Below, one piece after another: positions 17,176-25,539 of a stretch of DNA of 64,000 nucleotides. Position 1 is the first letter of the stretch. Each line of letters begins with the position of its first letter. Origin of the DNA: Vulcanimicrobiota bacterium (GTDB lineage: Bacteria > Vulcanimicrobiota > Xenobia > Xenobiales > JADMJV01); the NCBI GenBank assembly GCA_023447635.1, contig JAEXNA010000096.1, forward strand, positions 40,843 through 104,842, in the 5' to 3' direction. The translations under genes were made by a program, and so were the position numbers. The notes under the pieces were generated by a model. The model worked only from the letters and a program-made list of their open reading frames with translations, was not told the origin of the DNA and ran no database searches.

Positions 17176-17206
17176 GGGTTAACATGGATGTAACAACATG
17201 TTTACA
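17176..17206 (+). promoter_or_regulatory. GTTAAC/TGTAACA dyad cluster, candidate operator
   Basis: Upstream of the Gly/Gln-rich gene lie GGGTTAAC (17176-17183) and an imperfect dyad TGTAACA-ACA-TGTTTACA (17189-17206). The nine-base core TGTAACAAC recurs upstream of the C39-like gene. This may be a binding site for a shared regulator; no regulator is identified. Confidence 0.3.
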
Positions 17207-17278
17207 ACCTGGCAGTAGATAATCGGCTTCTCTGTCGGATAATGAGAACAAGAAATACAAGGTGAAAGTTGGAAGCTC

Positions 17279-18052
17279 ATGGCAGTAGGCAGTAGTTTTA
17301 CCCCCGGCGGAAATGTTGGCGGATTCCCGCAAACCGGCGGCGTTGGCAGTCGCGAAACCTTGCAGGAGCGCAAGGACAGAATTGCCGCCGAGGACCGCGC
17401 TCAGGAAGTCCTCAACGATCCCTACGGCTTACGCAACCCCGCCCAGCAGCAGACCCAGGGCACCACTCGCACCGTTCTCAAGAAGGTTCGCGTCCGCCGC
17501 AACAACGGCCAGGCCGAAGGTACCGGTAACGCTAACGGCAGTAACGGCGCCGAGGGCACCGGCCGCGCTGGCAAGACCGGGCGGGGCGGCGCTGCTGGCC
17601 CGATGGGCACCTACCACATGCTGCAGCGCTCGACGATGGGCCAGTCGTCGCTCGTCCGCGCCAGCGTTCTCTATCAGAACAATCAGGCTCAGAACCCGCA
17701 GCAGAATCAGTCCAACCTGGGTGTTCGCAACCAGATGCTGCGCGGACTGAGCGGCTACATCCAGAACGACTATCAGATGATGAAGCTGAACCCTGACGAC
17801 AAGGCGTTCACCTACCGCACCGCCGAAGCTCGCCAGTTGGGCGCTACCATCGGCCAGATGGTCGCCAGCAGCACCCGCCAGGGCACCAACCAGACCAAGA
17901 CCAATGACGAACAGCCGTCTCCTCGTCTGTCGCCCGAAGCGTTTGGCCGTCAGAAGGGCCTGCTGCGTCGCCTGGCCGCGATGTCCGAGCCCAGCCCCAA
18001 GATGCCTGACAACCTTCCCACCGACTACCGTCCTTTCGAAAGCGTCGCCTGA
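17279..18052 (+). CDS. Leaderless Gly/Gln/Asn-rich protein of unknown function
   Basis: A 257-residue orphan I do not recognise. It has no signal peptide or membrane segment. It starts with a Gly-rich stretch (residues 1-22), then a charged helix (about 25-45), a Gln/Asn/Gly-rich low-complexity region (about 55-105) with a basic VLKKVRVRR patch, and a Gln/Asn-rich middle. The C-terminal half (about 140-257) looks more ordered and ends with many prolines. Codon use is like its neighbours, with no sign of recent transfer. The start at 17279 has AAGGTGAAAG upstream. It stands alone between a divergent deacetylase gene and its own strong terminator. It could be a structural or secreted substrate protein. 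Confidence 0.7.
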   Translation: MAVGSSFTPGGNVGGFPQTGGVGSRETLQERKDRIAAEDRAQEVLNDPYGLRNPAQQQTQGTTRTVLKKVRVRRNNGQAEGTGNANGSNGAEGTGRAGKTGRGGAAGPMGTYHMLQRSTMGQSSLVRASVLYQNNQAQNPQQNQSNLGVRNQMLRGLSGYIQNDYQMMKLNPDDKAFTYRTAEARQLGATIGQMVASSTRQGTNQTKTNDEQPSPRLSPEAFGRQKGLLRRLAAMSEPSPKMPDNLPTDYRPFESVA

Positions 18053-18096
18053 TTCGGCTCTGGTCGACTTCGAGGAAACCCCGCTTCCTACAGAGA

Positions 18097-18130
18097 AGAG
18101 TCCCGCTCCAAGCGGGGCTCTTTTTTTTGG
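18097..18130 (+). terminator. Strong rho-independent terminator
   Basis: A 10-bp stem AGAGTCCCGC / GCGGGGCTCT with a short loop, followed by eight T. It ends the Gly/Gln-rich gene's transcript before glyA. Confidence 0.92.
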
Positions 18131-18189
18131 CCCTTGCGGGTAGAGTTAGGGCTACCGCCTAAAGGTTGGCCTGAAGGAGTTCGTGAGAA

Positions 18190-19467
18190 ATGTTGAGCCA
18201 TCTTTGGAAGAGCGACCCCGAAGTCGCCCGGGTGATCGTGGGAGAAACTCGCCGACAGGTCGAGACCCTGGAGATGATCGCGTCAGAGAATTTTGTCTCG
18301 GAGGCGGTCCTGGAAGCTCAGGGGAGCGTGCTCACCAATAAGTATGCCGAGGGCTATCCGGGTAAGCGCTACTACGGCGGCTGTGAACAGGTCGACGTCA
18401 GCGAAGAGTTGGCTCGCACCCGCGCCTGCCAGCTGTTCAAGGCCGACCACGCGAACGTACAGCCCCACTCGGGCGCCTCGGCAAACATCGCGGCCTACTA
18501 CTCGGTGATCAAGCACGGGCAGAAGTTGATGGCCCTGTCGCTGGACCACGGTGGCCATCTCACTCACGGTCACAAGGTAAACTTCTCGGGCAGTCATTTC
18601 CAGATCGTGCACTACGGTGTCGACCCTAAAACCGAGCGACTCGACTACAAAGCGATTCAGGACATGGCGCGAGCCGAAAAGCCGGACATCATCGTTACGG
18701 GCTACTCAGCCTACCCTCGAGCCATCGACTTTGCTCCTTTTCGCGAGGTGGCCGACGAGATCGGCGCGTTCTTCATGGTAGATATGGCGCACTTCGCGGG
18801 GCTGGTTGCCGCTGGCGTCCACGCTAACCCGGTCGAATACGCCGACATCGTCACTACCACGACTCATAAGACCCTGCGAGGTCCGCGAGGCGGCTTGATC
18901 CTCTGTAAAGAGCAGCACGCGCGCGCGGTGGACCGGGCGATCTTTCCGGGCTATCAGGGCGGGCCGCTGGAACACGTGGTTGCGGCCAAGGCCGTAGCCT
19001 TCGGCGAGGCTCTCAAGCCGGAGTTCCGCACCTACATCGAGCAGGTGGTCAGCAACGCCCGGACTCTGGCCGAAGTGCTGGTGGCAGGCGGGCTGCGGCT
19101 GGTCAGCGGCGGTACCGACAACCATCTGCTGCTGGTCGATGTGACCCCGCTCGGTCTGACCGGAAGCTCCGCCGAGACGGCGCTGGAGAAAGCCGGTGTG
19201 ACCTGTAATAAGAACGCTATTCCTTTCGACACCAAGCCGCCGGCGGTGACGTCGGGTATCCGACTAGGCACCCCGGCGCTCACCACTCGCGGCATGAAGG
19301 ACGACGAGATGAAGCTGGTCGGACGGCTGATTCTCGATGTTTTCAAGAGCCCGGAAGACGAGGCGCACCTGGCCGGCATCCGCCAACAGGTGGAAGAGTT
19401 GACCCAGCAGTTCCCGCTCTACACCGACCGGTTGGCTCGCAGTTGTTCAGCGGAGTCCGTGGCGTGA
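18190..19467 (+). CDS. glyA: Serine hydroxymethyltransferase
   Basis: A 425-residue PLP enzyme that interconverts serine and glycine while loading tetrahydrofolate with a one-carbon unit. Visible are ETLEMIASENFVSEAVLEA, TNKYAEGYPGKRYYGGCE, NVQPHSGASAN, DMAHFAGLVAAG and the PLP-lysine motif TTTTHKTLRGPRGG. Length is normal. ATG at 18190 has AAGGAG upstream. The stop overlaps the start of the PilZ gene (GTGA), making a two-gene unit. I see no glycine or ZTP riboswitch in the 60 bases upstream. Confidence 0.97.
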   Translation: MLSHLWKSDPEVARVIVGETRRQVETLEMIASENFVSEAVLEAQGSVLTNKYAEGYPGKRYYGGCEQVDVSEELARTRACQLFKADHANVQPHSGASANIAAYYSVIKHGQKLMALSLDHGGHLTHGHKVNFSGSHFQIVHYGVDPKTERLDYKAIQDMARAEKPDIIVTGYSAYPRAIDFAPFREVADEIGAFFMVDMAHFAGLVAAGVHANPVEYADIVTTTTHKTLRGPRGGLILCKEQHARAVDRAIFPGYQGGPLEHVVAAKAVAFGEALKPEFRTYIEQVVSNARTLAEVLVAGGLRLVSGGTDNHLLLVDVTPLGLTGSSAETALEKAGVTCNKNAIPFDTKPPAVTSGIRLGTPALTTRGMKDDEMKLVGRLILDVFKSPEDEAHLAGIRQQVEELTQQFPLYTDRLARSCSAESVA

Positions 19468-20357
19468 GCCAGGGGGCCAGCGAAGAGGACCTGGAGCCAA
19501 CCGAACCGGCGGCCGAAGAGGGGGGCGCGATCGAAGAGACCGTCGAGCTATCTATCGAGAACCTGACCGGTCCGGATTCTACGGAAGCCGCTATCGAGCC
19601 GACCCTGGAAACGGTCGCCGTGGAAGTCGCCCCTGCCGAAGGCGAGGGAGAGCGACGACAGGCCGGCCGCAAAGGGGTAAAGCTCAATCGACTGATCTCT
19701 TCCCGGGTGCTCGATGGCGACTCTCAGCGAGAATGCTATCTGCACCTGGTGGATATCTCCGAGGGCGGTCTACGGGTCAATTCGGACGACCCGTTCCCGG
19801 CCGAGCGCGAGTTTTCGCTGGAAATCGGCCTGGCCGCTTTTGGCAGCGAACTCGCGACCCGCAAGGCCCGAGTGGCCTTTCCGGTGCGCATGGTCTGGTC
19901 CAAGAGCCTGGTTGGCGGCATGGTCGTTTCTGGTTTGGCCTTCGGCGAGCTTGATGCCGAGCGTCAAGGGATCGTGGCCAATATCATGAGGGACGCTTCG
20001 CCTCAGGGCCGTCGCCAGCACTTCCGTCTCAACCGCGTGCTTGGTGTCGAACTGGGCGGCTCGGGCGAGGACGGACGCTGGCTGTACCCCCTGACTCTGG
20101 ATCTTTCCGTCGAGGGGATGCGGATCTGCTTATCGGAGACCCTCGAAGTCGGCAGCAAGTTTCCGCTGCGGATCTTCCTGGAATTCGAACTCCCCACGGT
20201 AGAGACGTCGGCCGAGGTGATGTGGCAAGAGGTGCTTCCGTCCGGTCGAATCCAGGTGGGGCTACGTTTCGACCAGATGTCGGAGAGGGACGCTATGGCC
20301 GTGAAGACCTATATCGATCACTGCCTGGAGCAGGACCTGTCTCATCGCAACCTCTGA
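19464..20357 (+). CDS. Tandem PilZ-domain protein
   Basis: A 297-residue cytoplasmic protein. An acidic Glu-rich N-terminus (about 1-70) is followed by two PilZ-like domains. The first has an Arg-rich entry (ERRQAGRKG) and LVDISEGGLRV. The second has GRRQHFRLNR and TLDLSVEGMRI. The RxxxR and D/NxSxxG motifs bind cyclic di-GMP in true PilZ domains, so a di-GMP effector is likely. The HD-GYP protein and PilT elsewhere in the window give possible pathway partners. GTG at 19464 overlaps the glyA stop; an in-frame TTG at 19443 is less likely. Confidence 0.8.
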   Translation: MSQGASEEDLEPTEPAAEEGGAIEETVELSIENLTGPDSTEAAIEPTLETVAVEVAPAEGEGERRQAGRKGVKLNRLISSRVLDGDSQRECYLHLVDISEGGLRVNSDDPFPAEREFSLEIGLAAFGSELATRKARVAFPVRMVWSKSLVGGMVVSGLAFGELDAERQGIVANIMRDASPQGRRQHFRLNRVLGVELGGSGEDGRWLYPLTLDLSVEGMRICLSETLEVGSKFPLRIFLEFELPTVETSAEVMWQEVLPSGRIQVGLRFDQMSERDAMAVKTYIDHCLEQDLSHRNL

Positions 20358-20394
20358 GAGGCTGACCGCCCCGAATTTCGTCTCCTATCAAGGG

Positions 20395-21810
20395 GTGAGC
20401 TGCGCTTTGAACGAGGTTCAAGACGGCCGCTCCCATTGGTGGCAGCAAAGGGCAGGTCGATACGTCCTGCTCCCTGGGATGCCTCACGGGCCTGACCGTG
20501 CCGAGGCCGTGGCCGCTCTTTTGACCTGCTCGCGCGAGCAGGCACGCATCCCGATCCTCTTTGGGATCGAGCCGGCCGATCTTCCCTGGCTGAGAGGCTG
20601 GACGATCCGCGAGATCGGCCGTCAGCCTCTGTTTACGGCGGCCCCCGACTACGCGCCAGAGCTTTCTGGTCCGAATCAGCCCGAGCGAGGTCGCCCGATG
20701 CGACGTCAGGCTCGGCGCGCCCTGAGTAAAGGCGTCGACTGGCAAGAGCTCGCCGGGGGAGAGTTCTGGGAGTTGGAGCAGCGCGGCTGGCTCGATCCTC
20801 TGTTTCGCACCCGCTGGCAGAGGCAGCCGCTGGCCGAATTCTCCTTTCTGGTGGCTTTGCATCCCGGTCTGGCGCAACGCTATCGCCGCTACTATGTCTT
20901 GCGAGCGGCCGATCAGGAGAGCCCCCTGGGGCTGGCTATCCTGTTGCGAAGCGACCGCGGCTGGCTGGTCGAGCATCAACTGATAGGGCGATCGGCTCCT
21001 AACGGAAGCGGCGAGTTGCTAGCCTGTCGGCTGCTGTCCGACTACCTGACCCCCGGAGAGAGCCTTTCGCTGGGGATTACGCCTCTCTATCGGGCTCTCG
21101 TTCCCGACTTGCCCCATCAAGAGGTGCCTGGCATCCTTAGCTTCTTGCCGGGTTCCGTCCGGTCGCTCATGGTCGCTGCCTGGGAGCCGCTCTACGGCTT
21201 CCGGAGTCTGCAAGAGTACCGGGAGAAACTCCGTCCCGAGGTCTGGGAACCCGTCTACTGGGCCTACCCCGAAGGGCTTCCTCCGGCCGTGCTTCGGGCC
21301 GTGCTGCGCGCCTTTGCGGGCGGATCGCTGCCGGGGTTCGCCATAGCTACGGCCGAGAAACTGCTGAGCAAATTCAGCTTGCGGTGGAGCGACTCGCAGA
21401 TGCAGCGAATCAACCGGCTGTTCCTGTGGTCGCTCTGTCTCTGGATTCCGATCCTCTGGAATCTCGATGGGGAGGCCCTGTTCGGCACCCCGCTGGCGCC
21501 CAGGCTATGGGCCCTCTACGATGTCGCGCTGGCGGCTGGCTTTGCCTGGAACGGAAGGCGCCTGCGGCGCCAAAAGATGAGCCTGGGACTGCCGTTTCTG
21601 CTCGGAGCGGTCTGCGCCGACGCCCTTCTCTCTTTTCTCTGGACCGCGCTGCTGCACGGCAAGGCGGCGCTCACGGCGGGGCTGGCCCTGTTTCTCGTGC
21701 TGCTCAATGCGGCTCCCCTGGCGGCGGCGGCGTTCTTACTGCTCGGATGTTTCCGCACGCCGCTTTTTCTCCGTCATGGAGGGAGGAGACGGCTCCTTGA
21801 AAACCCTTAA
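20395..21810 (+). CDS. DUF2156/MprF-like acyltransferase domain with membrane C-terminus
   Basis: A 471-residue protein. Residues about 15-290 resemble the GNAT-type DUF2156 domain found at the C-terminus of MprF-like phosphatidylglycerol lysyltransferases (GRPMRRQARRALSKGVDW; RRYYVLRAADQESPLGLAIL; the ending YGFRSLQEYREKLRPEVWEPVYW). Residues about 340-460 hold four or five membrane segments. In MprF the order is reversed, membrane part first. It could transfer an aminoacyl group to a lipid, but no substrate is shown. The start is uncertain: GTG at 20395 or TTG at 20407, both weak. Confidence 0.62.
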   Translation: MSCALNEVQDGRSHWWQQRAGRYVLLPGMPHGPDRAEAVAALLTCSREQARIPILFGIEPADLPWLRGWTIREIGRQPLFTAAPDYAPELSGPNQPERGRPMRRQARRALSKGVDWQELAGGEFWELEQRGWLDPLFRTRWQRQPLAEFSFLVALHPGLAQRYRRYYVLRAADQESPLGLAILLRSDRGWLVEHQLIGRSAPNGSGELLACRLLSDYLTPGESLSLGITPLYRALVPDLPHQEVPGILSFLPGSVRSLMVAAWEPLYGFRSLQEYREKLRPEVWEPVYWAYPEGLPPAVLRAVLRAFAGGSLPGFAIATAEKLLSKFSLRWSDSQMQRINRLFLWSLCLWIPILWNLDGEALFGTPLAPRLWALYDVALAAGFAWNGRRLRRQKMSLGLPFLLGAVCADALLSFLWTALLHGKAALTAGLALFLVLLNAAPLAAAAFLLLGCFRTPLFLRHGGRRRLLENP

Positions 21811-21825
21811 AGACGGAGGTACGCC

Positions 21826-22194
21826 ATGCGTTTCAATCGCTTTAGGGGACTGTTGTTGTTCGCTGTTCTTGGAATCTTGCTAGCCACGACGGAGACGTCG
21901 TCGGGACAGATTCTCTTAGCCTCGGGTGAGTACCGGGTGGTGGCCGTGGACGGTGATCACGCGCGCGTCAGTGTCGCGCTGATCGAATCGGTCCCAGACG
22001 AACATCAGAACTGGATCTACCTGACGGGTACGACCAAAGTGACCAAGCGTCACTCCAGTGGGGATGGATGGTTTCGAGATGAGAAGCTCTCGTATGAGGG
22101 CTTTTTCAACTCGGTGAGGCCCGGAGACAAGCTCCGGGTCGAAGGAGGACGGCGTTGGGACGGTGGGGTCACAGCCAAAAAGATTTGGATGTGA
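21826..22194 (+). CDS. Small secreted protein, OB-like, unknown function
   Basis: A 122-residue protein with a signal peptide (LLLFAVLGILLATTETSSG, cleavage near residue 27) and a beta-rich mature part of about 95 residues ending DKLRVEGGRRWDGGVTAKKIW, which has the look of a small OB-fold. It may stay in the periplasm. It follows the DUF2156-like gene by 15 bases with AGACGGAGG as ribosome site, so they are likely co-transcribed. No function is assigned. Confidence 0.7.
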   Translation: MRFNRFRGLLLFAVLGILLATTETSSGQILLASGEYRVVAVDGDHARVSVALIESVPDEHQNWIYLTGTTKVTKRHSSGDGWFRDEKLSYEGFFNSVRPGDKLRVEGGRRWDGGVTAKKIWM

Positions 22195-22216
22195 CTGTCC
22201 CCTCGCCAGGTTGGGT

Positions 22217-22245
22217 AGAGAGCGGCTTCGGCCGCTCTCTTTTTG
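22217..22245 (+). terminator. Terminator with UUCG tetraloop
   Basis: A 10-bp stem AGAGAGCGGC / GCCGCTCTCT closed by TTCG and followed by five T. It ends the unit holding the DUF2156-like and small secreted proteins. Confidence 0.93.
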
Positions 22246-22342
22246 TGTGAGGGGGAGGGTCCCCGGGCGGGGGAGAGAGGCCGGCAGAAACGCTGTCGTG
22301 CCAGGCCGAAGAGAGAAGTTTGGAAAAAAGTTGCTGAGGGCC

Positions 22343-22371
22343 TTGACGGGAAAGAACCCATCTCCTATATT
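22343..22371 (+). promoter_or_regulatory. Sigma-70-type promoter of the tRNA operon
   Basis: TTGACG (22343-22348) and TATATT (22366-22371) at exactly 17-base spacing. The expected start point near 22378 lies about five bases before the first tRNA. Confidence 0.85.
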
Positions 22372-22382
22372 CTCTTTGTCGT

Positions 22383-22456
22383 TGCCGGGTCGTCTAATGG
22401 TAGGACAGCGGGTTCTGGTTCCGTATGTGAGGGTTCGACTCCTTCCCCGGCAGCCA
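22383..22456 (+). tRNA. tRNA-Gln (CTG anticodon)
   Basis: A 74-base cloverleaf: acceptor TGCCGGG/CCCGGCA, D-loop CTAATGGTAGGA, anticodon loop TTCTGGT giving CTG, T-arm with GGTTCGACTCC, encoded CCA. Together with GatC and GatA in the window, it is a likely substrate of the Glu-tRNA(Gln) amidotransferase route. Confidence 0.95.
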
Positions 22457-22462
22457 CGACTT

Positions 22463-22539
22463 GCCGCGTTGGTCTAGAGGCTTAGGACGCCGCCCTCTCA
22501 CGGCGGAGATCACGGGTTCGAATCCCGTACGCGGTACCA
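22463..22539 (+). tRNA. tRNA-Glu (CTC anticodon)
   Basis: A 77-base cloverleaf: acceptor GCCGCGT/ACGCGGT with a G-U first pair, anticodon stem CCGCC/GGCGG with loop CTCTCAC giving CTC, T-arm GGTTCGAATCC, encoded CCA. It follows tRNA-Gln by six bases and must be processed from the same transcript. Confidence 0.95.
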
Positions 22540-22549
22540 ATAACGGCGA

Positions 22550-22580
22550 AGAGGAGCTCTCATCCGAGGGCTCCTCTTTG
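22550..22580 (+). terminator. Terminator of the tRNA operon
   Basis: A 12-bp stem AGAGGAGCTCTC / GAGGGCTCCTCT with loop ATCC, followed by a T-rich stretch. The next 160 bases to the M16 gene hold nothing else that I can identify. Confidence 0.88.
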
Positions 22581-22746
22581 ATTTTACCCCGAGTATCTCG
22601 CCAGCGTTTCGGCAGGCTTCCGAGACCTTTGAGAAGTATTCACCTTTCGACCGTTCCATGACAACCTGTTGCTCCGAGCCGGGTTTTATGGACCTCCTTC
22701 CCTCGACAGTCATGCGGGGCAGGAGTTGGGAAAGGATGTGTTTGTG

Positions 22747-24066
22747 ATGAAAAGACGGCTTGTGCGGGCCGCGACCGTGGCCGCTCTGGCGGCGGCGCTC
22801 TGGGCGACACCCGTTGTCGCCGAGCGGCTAGAGGAGCAACTTCCTTCGGGGCTGAGGATCGTGGTGTTAGAGAACCCTGCCTCTCCGACCGTTTCGGTGA
22901 ACGTCTTTATCTCGGCGGGAAGCCTGGATGAGACCGCGCAGACCACCGGTCTGGCCCACTTCTACGAGCACATGTTTTTCCGGGGAACCCCCACTCTGAG
23001 CGGGCTCGAGTTCAAGAAGGCGATCGAGGACCTGGGCGGGACCACCAACGCTTCCACCGCCAAGGATATGACTCACTATTTCATCGGGCTGCCGGCCGAG
23101 CACGCCGAGCGAGGTCTGGAACTGCTTGCAGACGCGCTGCAGCGCGCCGAACTCGACAGCAAGGGGATCGACGTTGAGCGGGACGTCGTCCTCGAAGAGT
23201 ATCGTCTGGGTGAGAATAACCCGGGTCGTATCGCCGGCGACCGACTCTACAAGATGGCCTATGGAGAACACCCTTATTCCCGCTCCACCATCGGGACCAA
23301 AGATGCGCTCAAAGGCTTCCAGCGGGCGGACTTCGTCAAGTTTCGAAACGAAAACTACGGCCCCGAGCGGTGTACTGTGGTGGTGGTAGGGGATATTCCG
23401 GCCACCCGAATGATGCAGCGGGCCAAGAGCCTCTTTGCCAACTATCGCACTACCGCAACTTCCCCCCGCAAGCTAACGGAGCCGCCGCAGGCGCCGGAAG
23501 CCCCCGTGGTCGAGGAGGGCAGCGGCCCGGTTGGGTCTCAGGTCCTGTTTCTGGGCTTTCCAGCGCCTTCGGCCCACGACCGCCCGGATGTCTATGCGGT
23601 CGACGTTCTGAGCTTTCTGCTGGGCCAGAGCAAGGAGAGTGTCCTCTATCGGAGCCTGGTCAAGGATAAGTCGGTGGCCGAGTCCGTGGACGTCAGCTAC
23701 CTTACTCCTCGTCAGCGCGGCCTGATCATCGTGAGCGCCACGGCCGCGGACAAGAAGTCGGCCGAGATGCGGACCGCCCTGAAAGAGGGGATCCAGAACG
23801 TCATCGACGGAAAATTCGAAGATAAGGATCTGCGTCGGGCCAAAGAGCAGCTGATCGGAAACTATCTGCTCCAGGCGGAAAGCAATTCCGGAGCGGCCGA
23901 TTCGATCGGGTTCTATGCCGCCCTCGGGGTCCCGGACTTCTCCAAGACCTACGTGGCCGAGATCGAAAAGGTCGATCGCAAAGCCGTCATGGCGGCGGCC
24001 CAGAAATATATGGGCGGCGGCTACTGGGGCTACCTGCTCAAACCCGGTAGGGGGGGACGTTCGTGA
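22747..24066 (+). CDS. M16-family zinc peptidase, active subunit, exported
   Basis: A 439-residue pitrilysin-type protease with a signal peptide (ALAAALWATPVVA, cleavage near 26). The inverted zinc motif HFYEH (H-x-x-E-H) is intact, followed about 75 residues later by DVVLEEYRLGENN, which supplies the third ligand. The second half is the usual non-catalytic M16C repeat. It should act in the periplasm on peptides or misfolded proteins. ATG at 22747 is preferred, with GTG at 22744 also possible after AAAGGA. The stop overlaps the next M16 gene (GTGA), so the two are probably made together as a heterodimer. Confidence 0.92.
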   Translation: MKRRLVRAATVAALAAALWATPVVAERLEEQLPSGLRIVVLENPASPTVSVNVFISAGSLDETAQTTGLAHFYEHMFFRGTPTLSGLEFKKAIEDLGGTTNASTAKDMTHYFIGLPAEHAERGLELLADALQRAELDSKGIDVERDVVLEEYRLGENNPGRIAGDRLYKMAYGEHPYSRSTIGTKDALKGFQRADFVKFRNENYGPERCTVVVVGDIPATRMMQRAKSLFANYRTTATSPRKLTEPPQAPEAPVVEEGSGPVGSQVLFLGFPAPSAHDRPDVYAVDVLSFLLGQSKESVLYRSLVKDKSVAESVDVSYLTPRQRGLIIVSATAADKKSAEMRTALKEGIQNVIDGKFEDKDLRRAKEQLIGNYLLQAESNSGAADSIGFYAALGVPDFSKTYVAEIEKVDRKAVMAAAQKYMGGGYWGYLLKPGRGGRS

Positions 24067-25457
24067 AACTTCGTCATCGCGCTCTGGGGATAGCGCTGTC
24101 GGCGGGGCTGCTGGCCGGCCCCGGTGGGGCTCAACTGCTACCGGCTCCGGCTCCCCTTCCTAAACCGGCCGCCCCGCAGCCGGCCTCCACCCCAACCGGG
24201 CCGACCCGCAACGACATCATGGCCGCCCGAGCTACTCCGGCCCGCCGAGTCGTTTTGCCCAACGGAATGGTCGTTCTGCTCAAGGAGTCGCCCGCTCACG
24301 ATTTCGTAGCCATCGAACTGCTCTGCCAGGTAGGATTGCAGAACGAAGATTCTCCCAATGCGGGGCTCATCGCGCTGTGGGAGAAGCTGCTTCAGGACCG
24401 CCTGGACGACGCTTTGGCCGAACAGTACCGGGTGGTGTCGAAGTCGGTGGCGATCGAGCCCGACTTCCTGCGCTTTTCCGTGGTGGGCCCTTCCAAGGAC
24501 GCCCCGGCCATGGTGGATGCGCTGTCGACCATCGTGGCCGATTCGACCTACGATGAGACGGTGGTGGCCAAAAAGCGGAAGATCCTCAAGGACGAGATTG
24601 TCAACGGCGGCGGCCCGAATAACCAGCTCTACTCGGTGTTCCGAGTGCTGTTCTATCGCTATCATCCCTACAAGCGCCAGCATACCGGCGGCACCCTTGC
24701 GTTGGAGAGGGTCAACGCCAGCGTCCTGAGCGACTTCCACAAAAAGTACCTGGTCCCTAACCGTCTGGTGATGGCCGTCGTGGGCCGTTTCCCCAGGGTC
24801 GAGACCGAGGACGAACTCAAGGCCGCCTTTGGTCCGCTGAAGGCGAACGTGACCAACGACCTGACGGTAGCCTGGGAGCCCAAGGCCGAGGAGAAGCGGA
24901 TCGACCTGAACACCGGTGCCGACCTGGGCTGGGTTCTGGTCGGCTATCACGCCCCGACCTCGTCGTCGGAGGATCATATCCCGATGATGGTGATCCGAGC
25001 CATCCTCTCCGAGGGGCTCTCCTCGCGCCTCTTCAACGAGATTCGCGAGAAGAAGGGTCTTTCGTACACCATTGCTTCGATTCACCCTGACCTGAAAGGC
25101 CCGGGCCATTTTCTGACCTACGTGGTGACCAAGCCGGCCGATGTCGGTAAGGTGCGCCGAGACATCATCAAGCAGGTCGAGATTCTGCGCAAAGAGCTGC
25201 TGCCCCCGGACGAGCTGGCGGCGGCTAAGGAGAAGGTGCGCGGCGGCTTTTTGCTCGAGAGTGAGACCGTCCAGGGCACCGCTTTCCGGCTGGCTCGCTC
25301 GGAGAGCATCGGGTTGGGCTACCTCTATGAAGAGAACTTCGAGAAGAACCTGCAAAAGGTGACGGCCCAGGAGCTCAGAAGAGTCGCCGAGACCTATCTG
25401 GTCGAGCCGACCATCATCATCGCTCGCCCTGCCGGTCGCTTCTACTTCGACGGCTAG
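24063..25457 (+). CDS. M16-family inactive partner subunit, exported
   Basis: A 464-residue M16 homologue with a signal peptide and a Pro/Ala-rich linker (about 27-50). At the position of the zinc motif it reads LIALWEKLL, so both histidines are lost. The C-terminal M16 repeat is well kept (SSRLFNEIREKKGLSYTI). In two-subunit M16 proteases one chain keeps HxxEH and the other forms the substrate cage; this fits that second role. The GTG start overlaps the first subunit's stop. Confidence 0.9.
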   Translation: MKLRHRALGIALSAGLLAGPGGAQLLPAPAPLPKPAAPQPASTPTGPTRNDIMAARATPARRVVLPNGMVVLLKESPAHDFVAIELLCQVGLQNEDSPNAGLIALWEKLLQDRLDDALAEQYRVVSKSVAIEPDFLRFSVVGPSKDAPAMVDALSTIVADSTYDETVVAKKRKILKDEIVNGGGPNNQLYSVFRVLFYRYHPYKRQHTGGTLALERVNASVLSDFHKKYLVPNRLVMAVVGRFPRVETEDELKAAFGPLKANVTNDLTVAWEPKAEEKRIDLNTGADLGWVLVGYHAPTSSSEDHIPMMVIRAILSEGLSSRLFNEIREKKGLSYTIASIHPDLKGPGHFLTYVVTKPADVGKVRRDIIKQVEILRKELLPPDELAAAKEKVRGGFLLESETVQGTAFRLARSESIGLGYLYEENFEKNLQKVTAQELRRVAETYLVEPTIIIARPAGRFYFDG

Positions 25458-25539
25458 CCCCGCGCACCACAAGCTCGACGCGAATCGTCCTTGCGACCAC
25501 CGGACCTCGGGGTCGACATCTAGAGAAGGCGGATTCTTC

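Noticed and set aside
18131..18189. Glycine or ZTP riboswitch before glyA
   Set aside because: The leader is under 60 bases after the upstream terminator and lacks the conserved cores.
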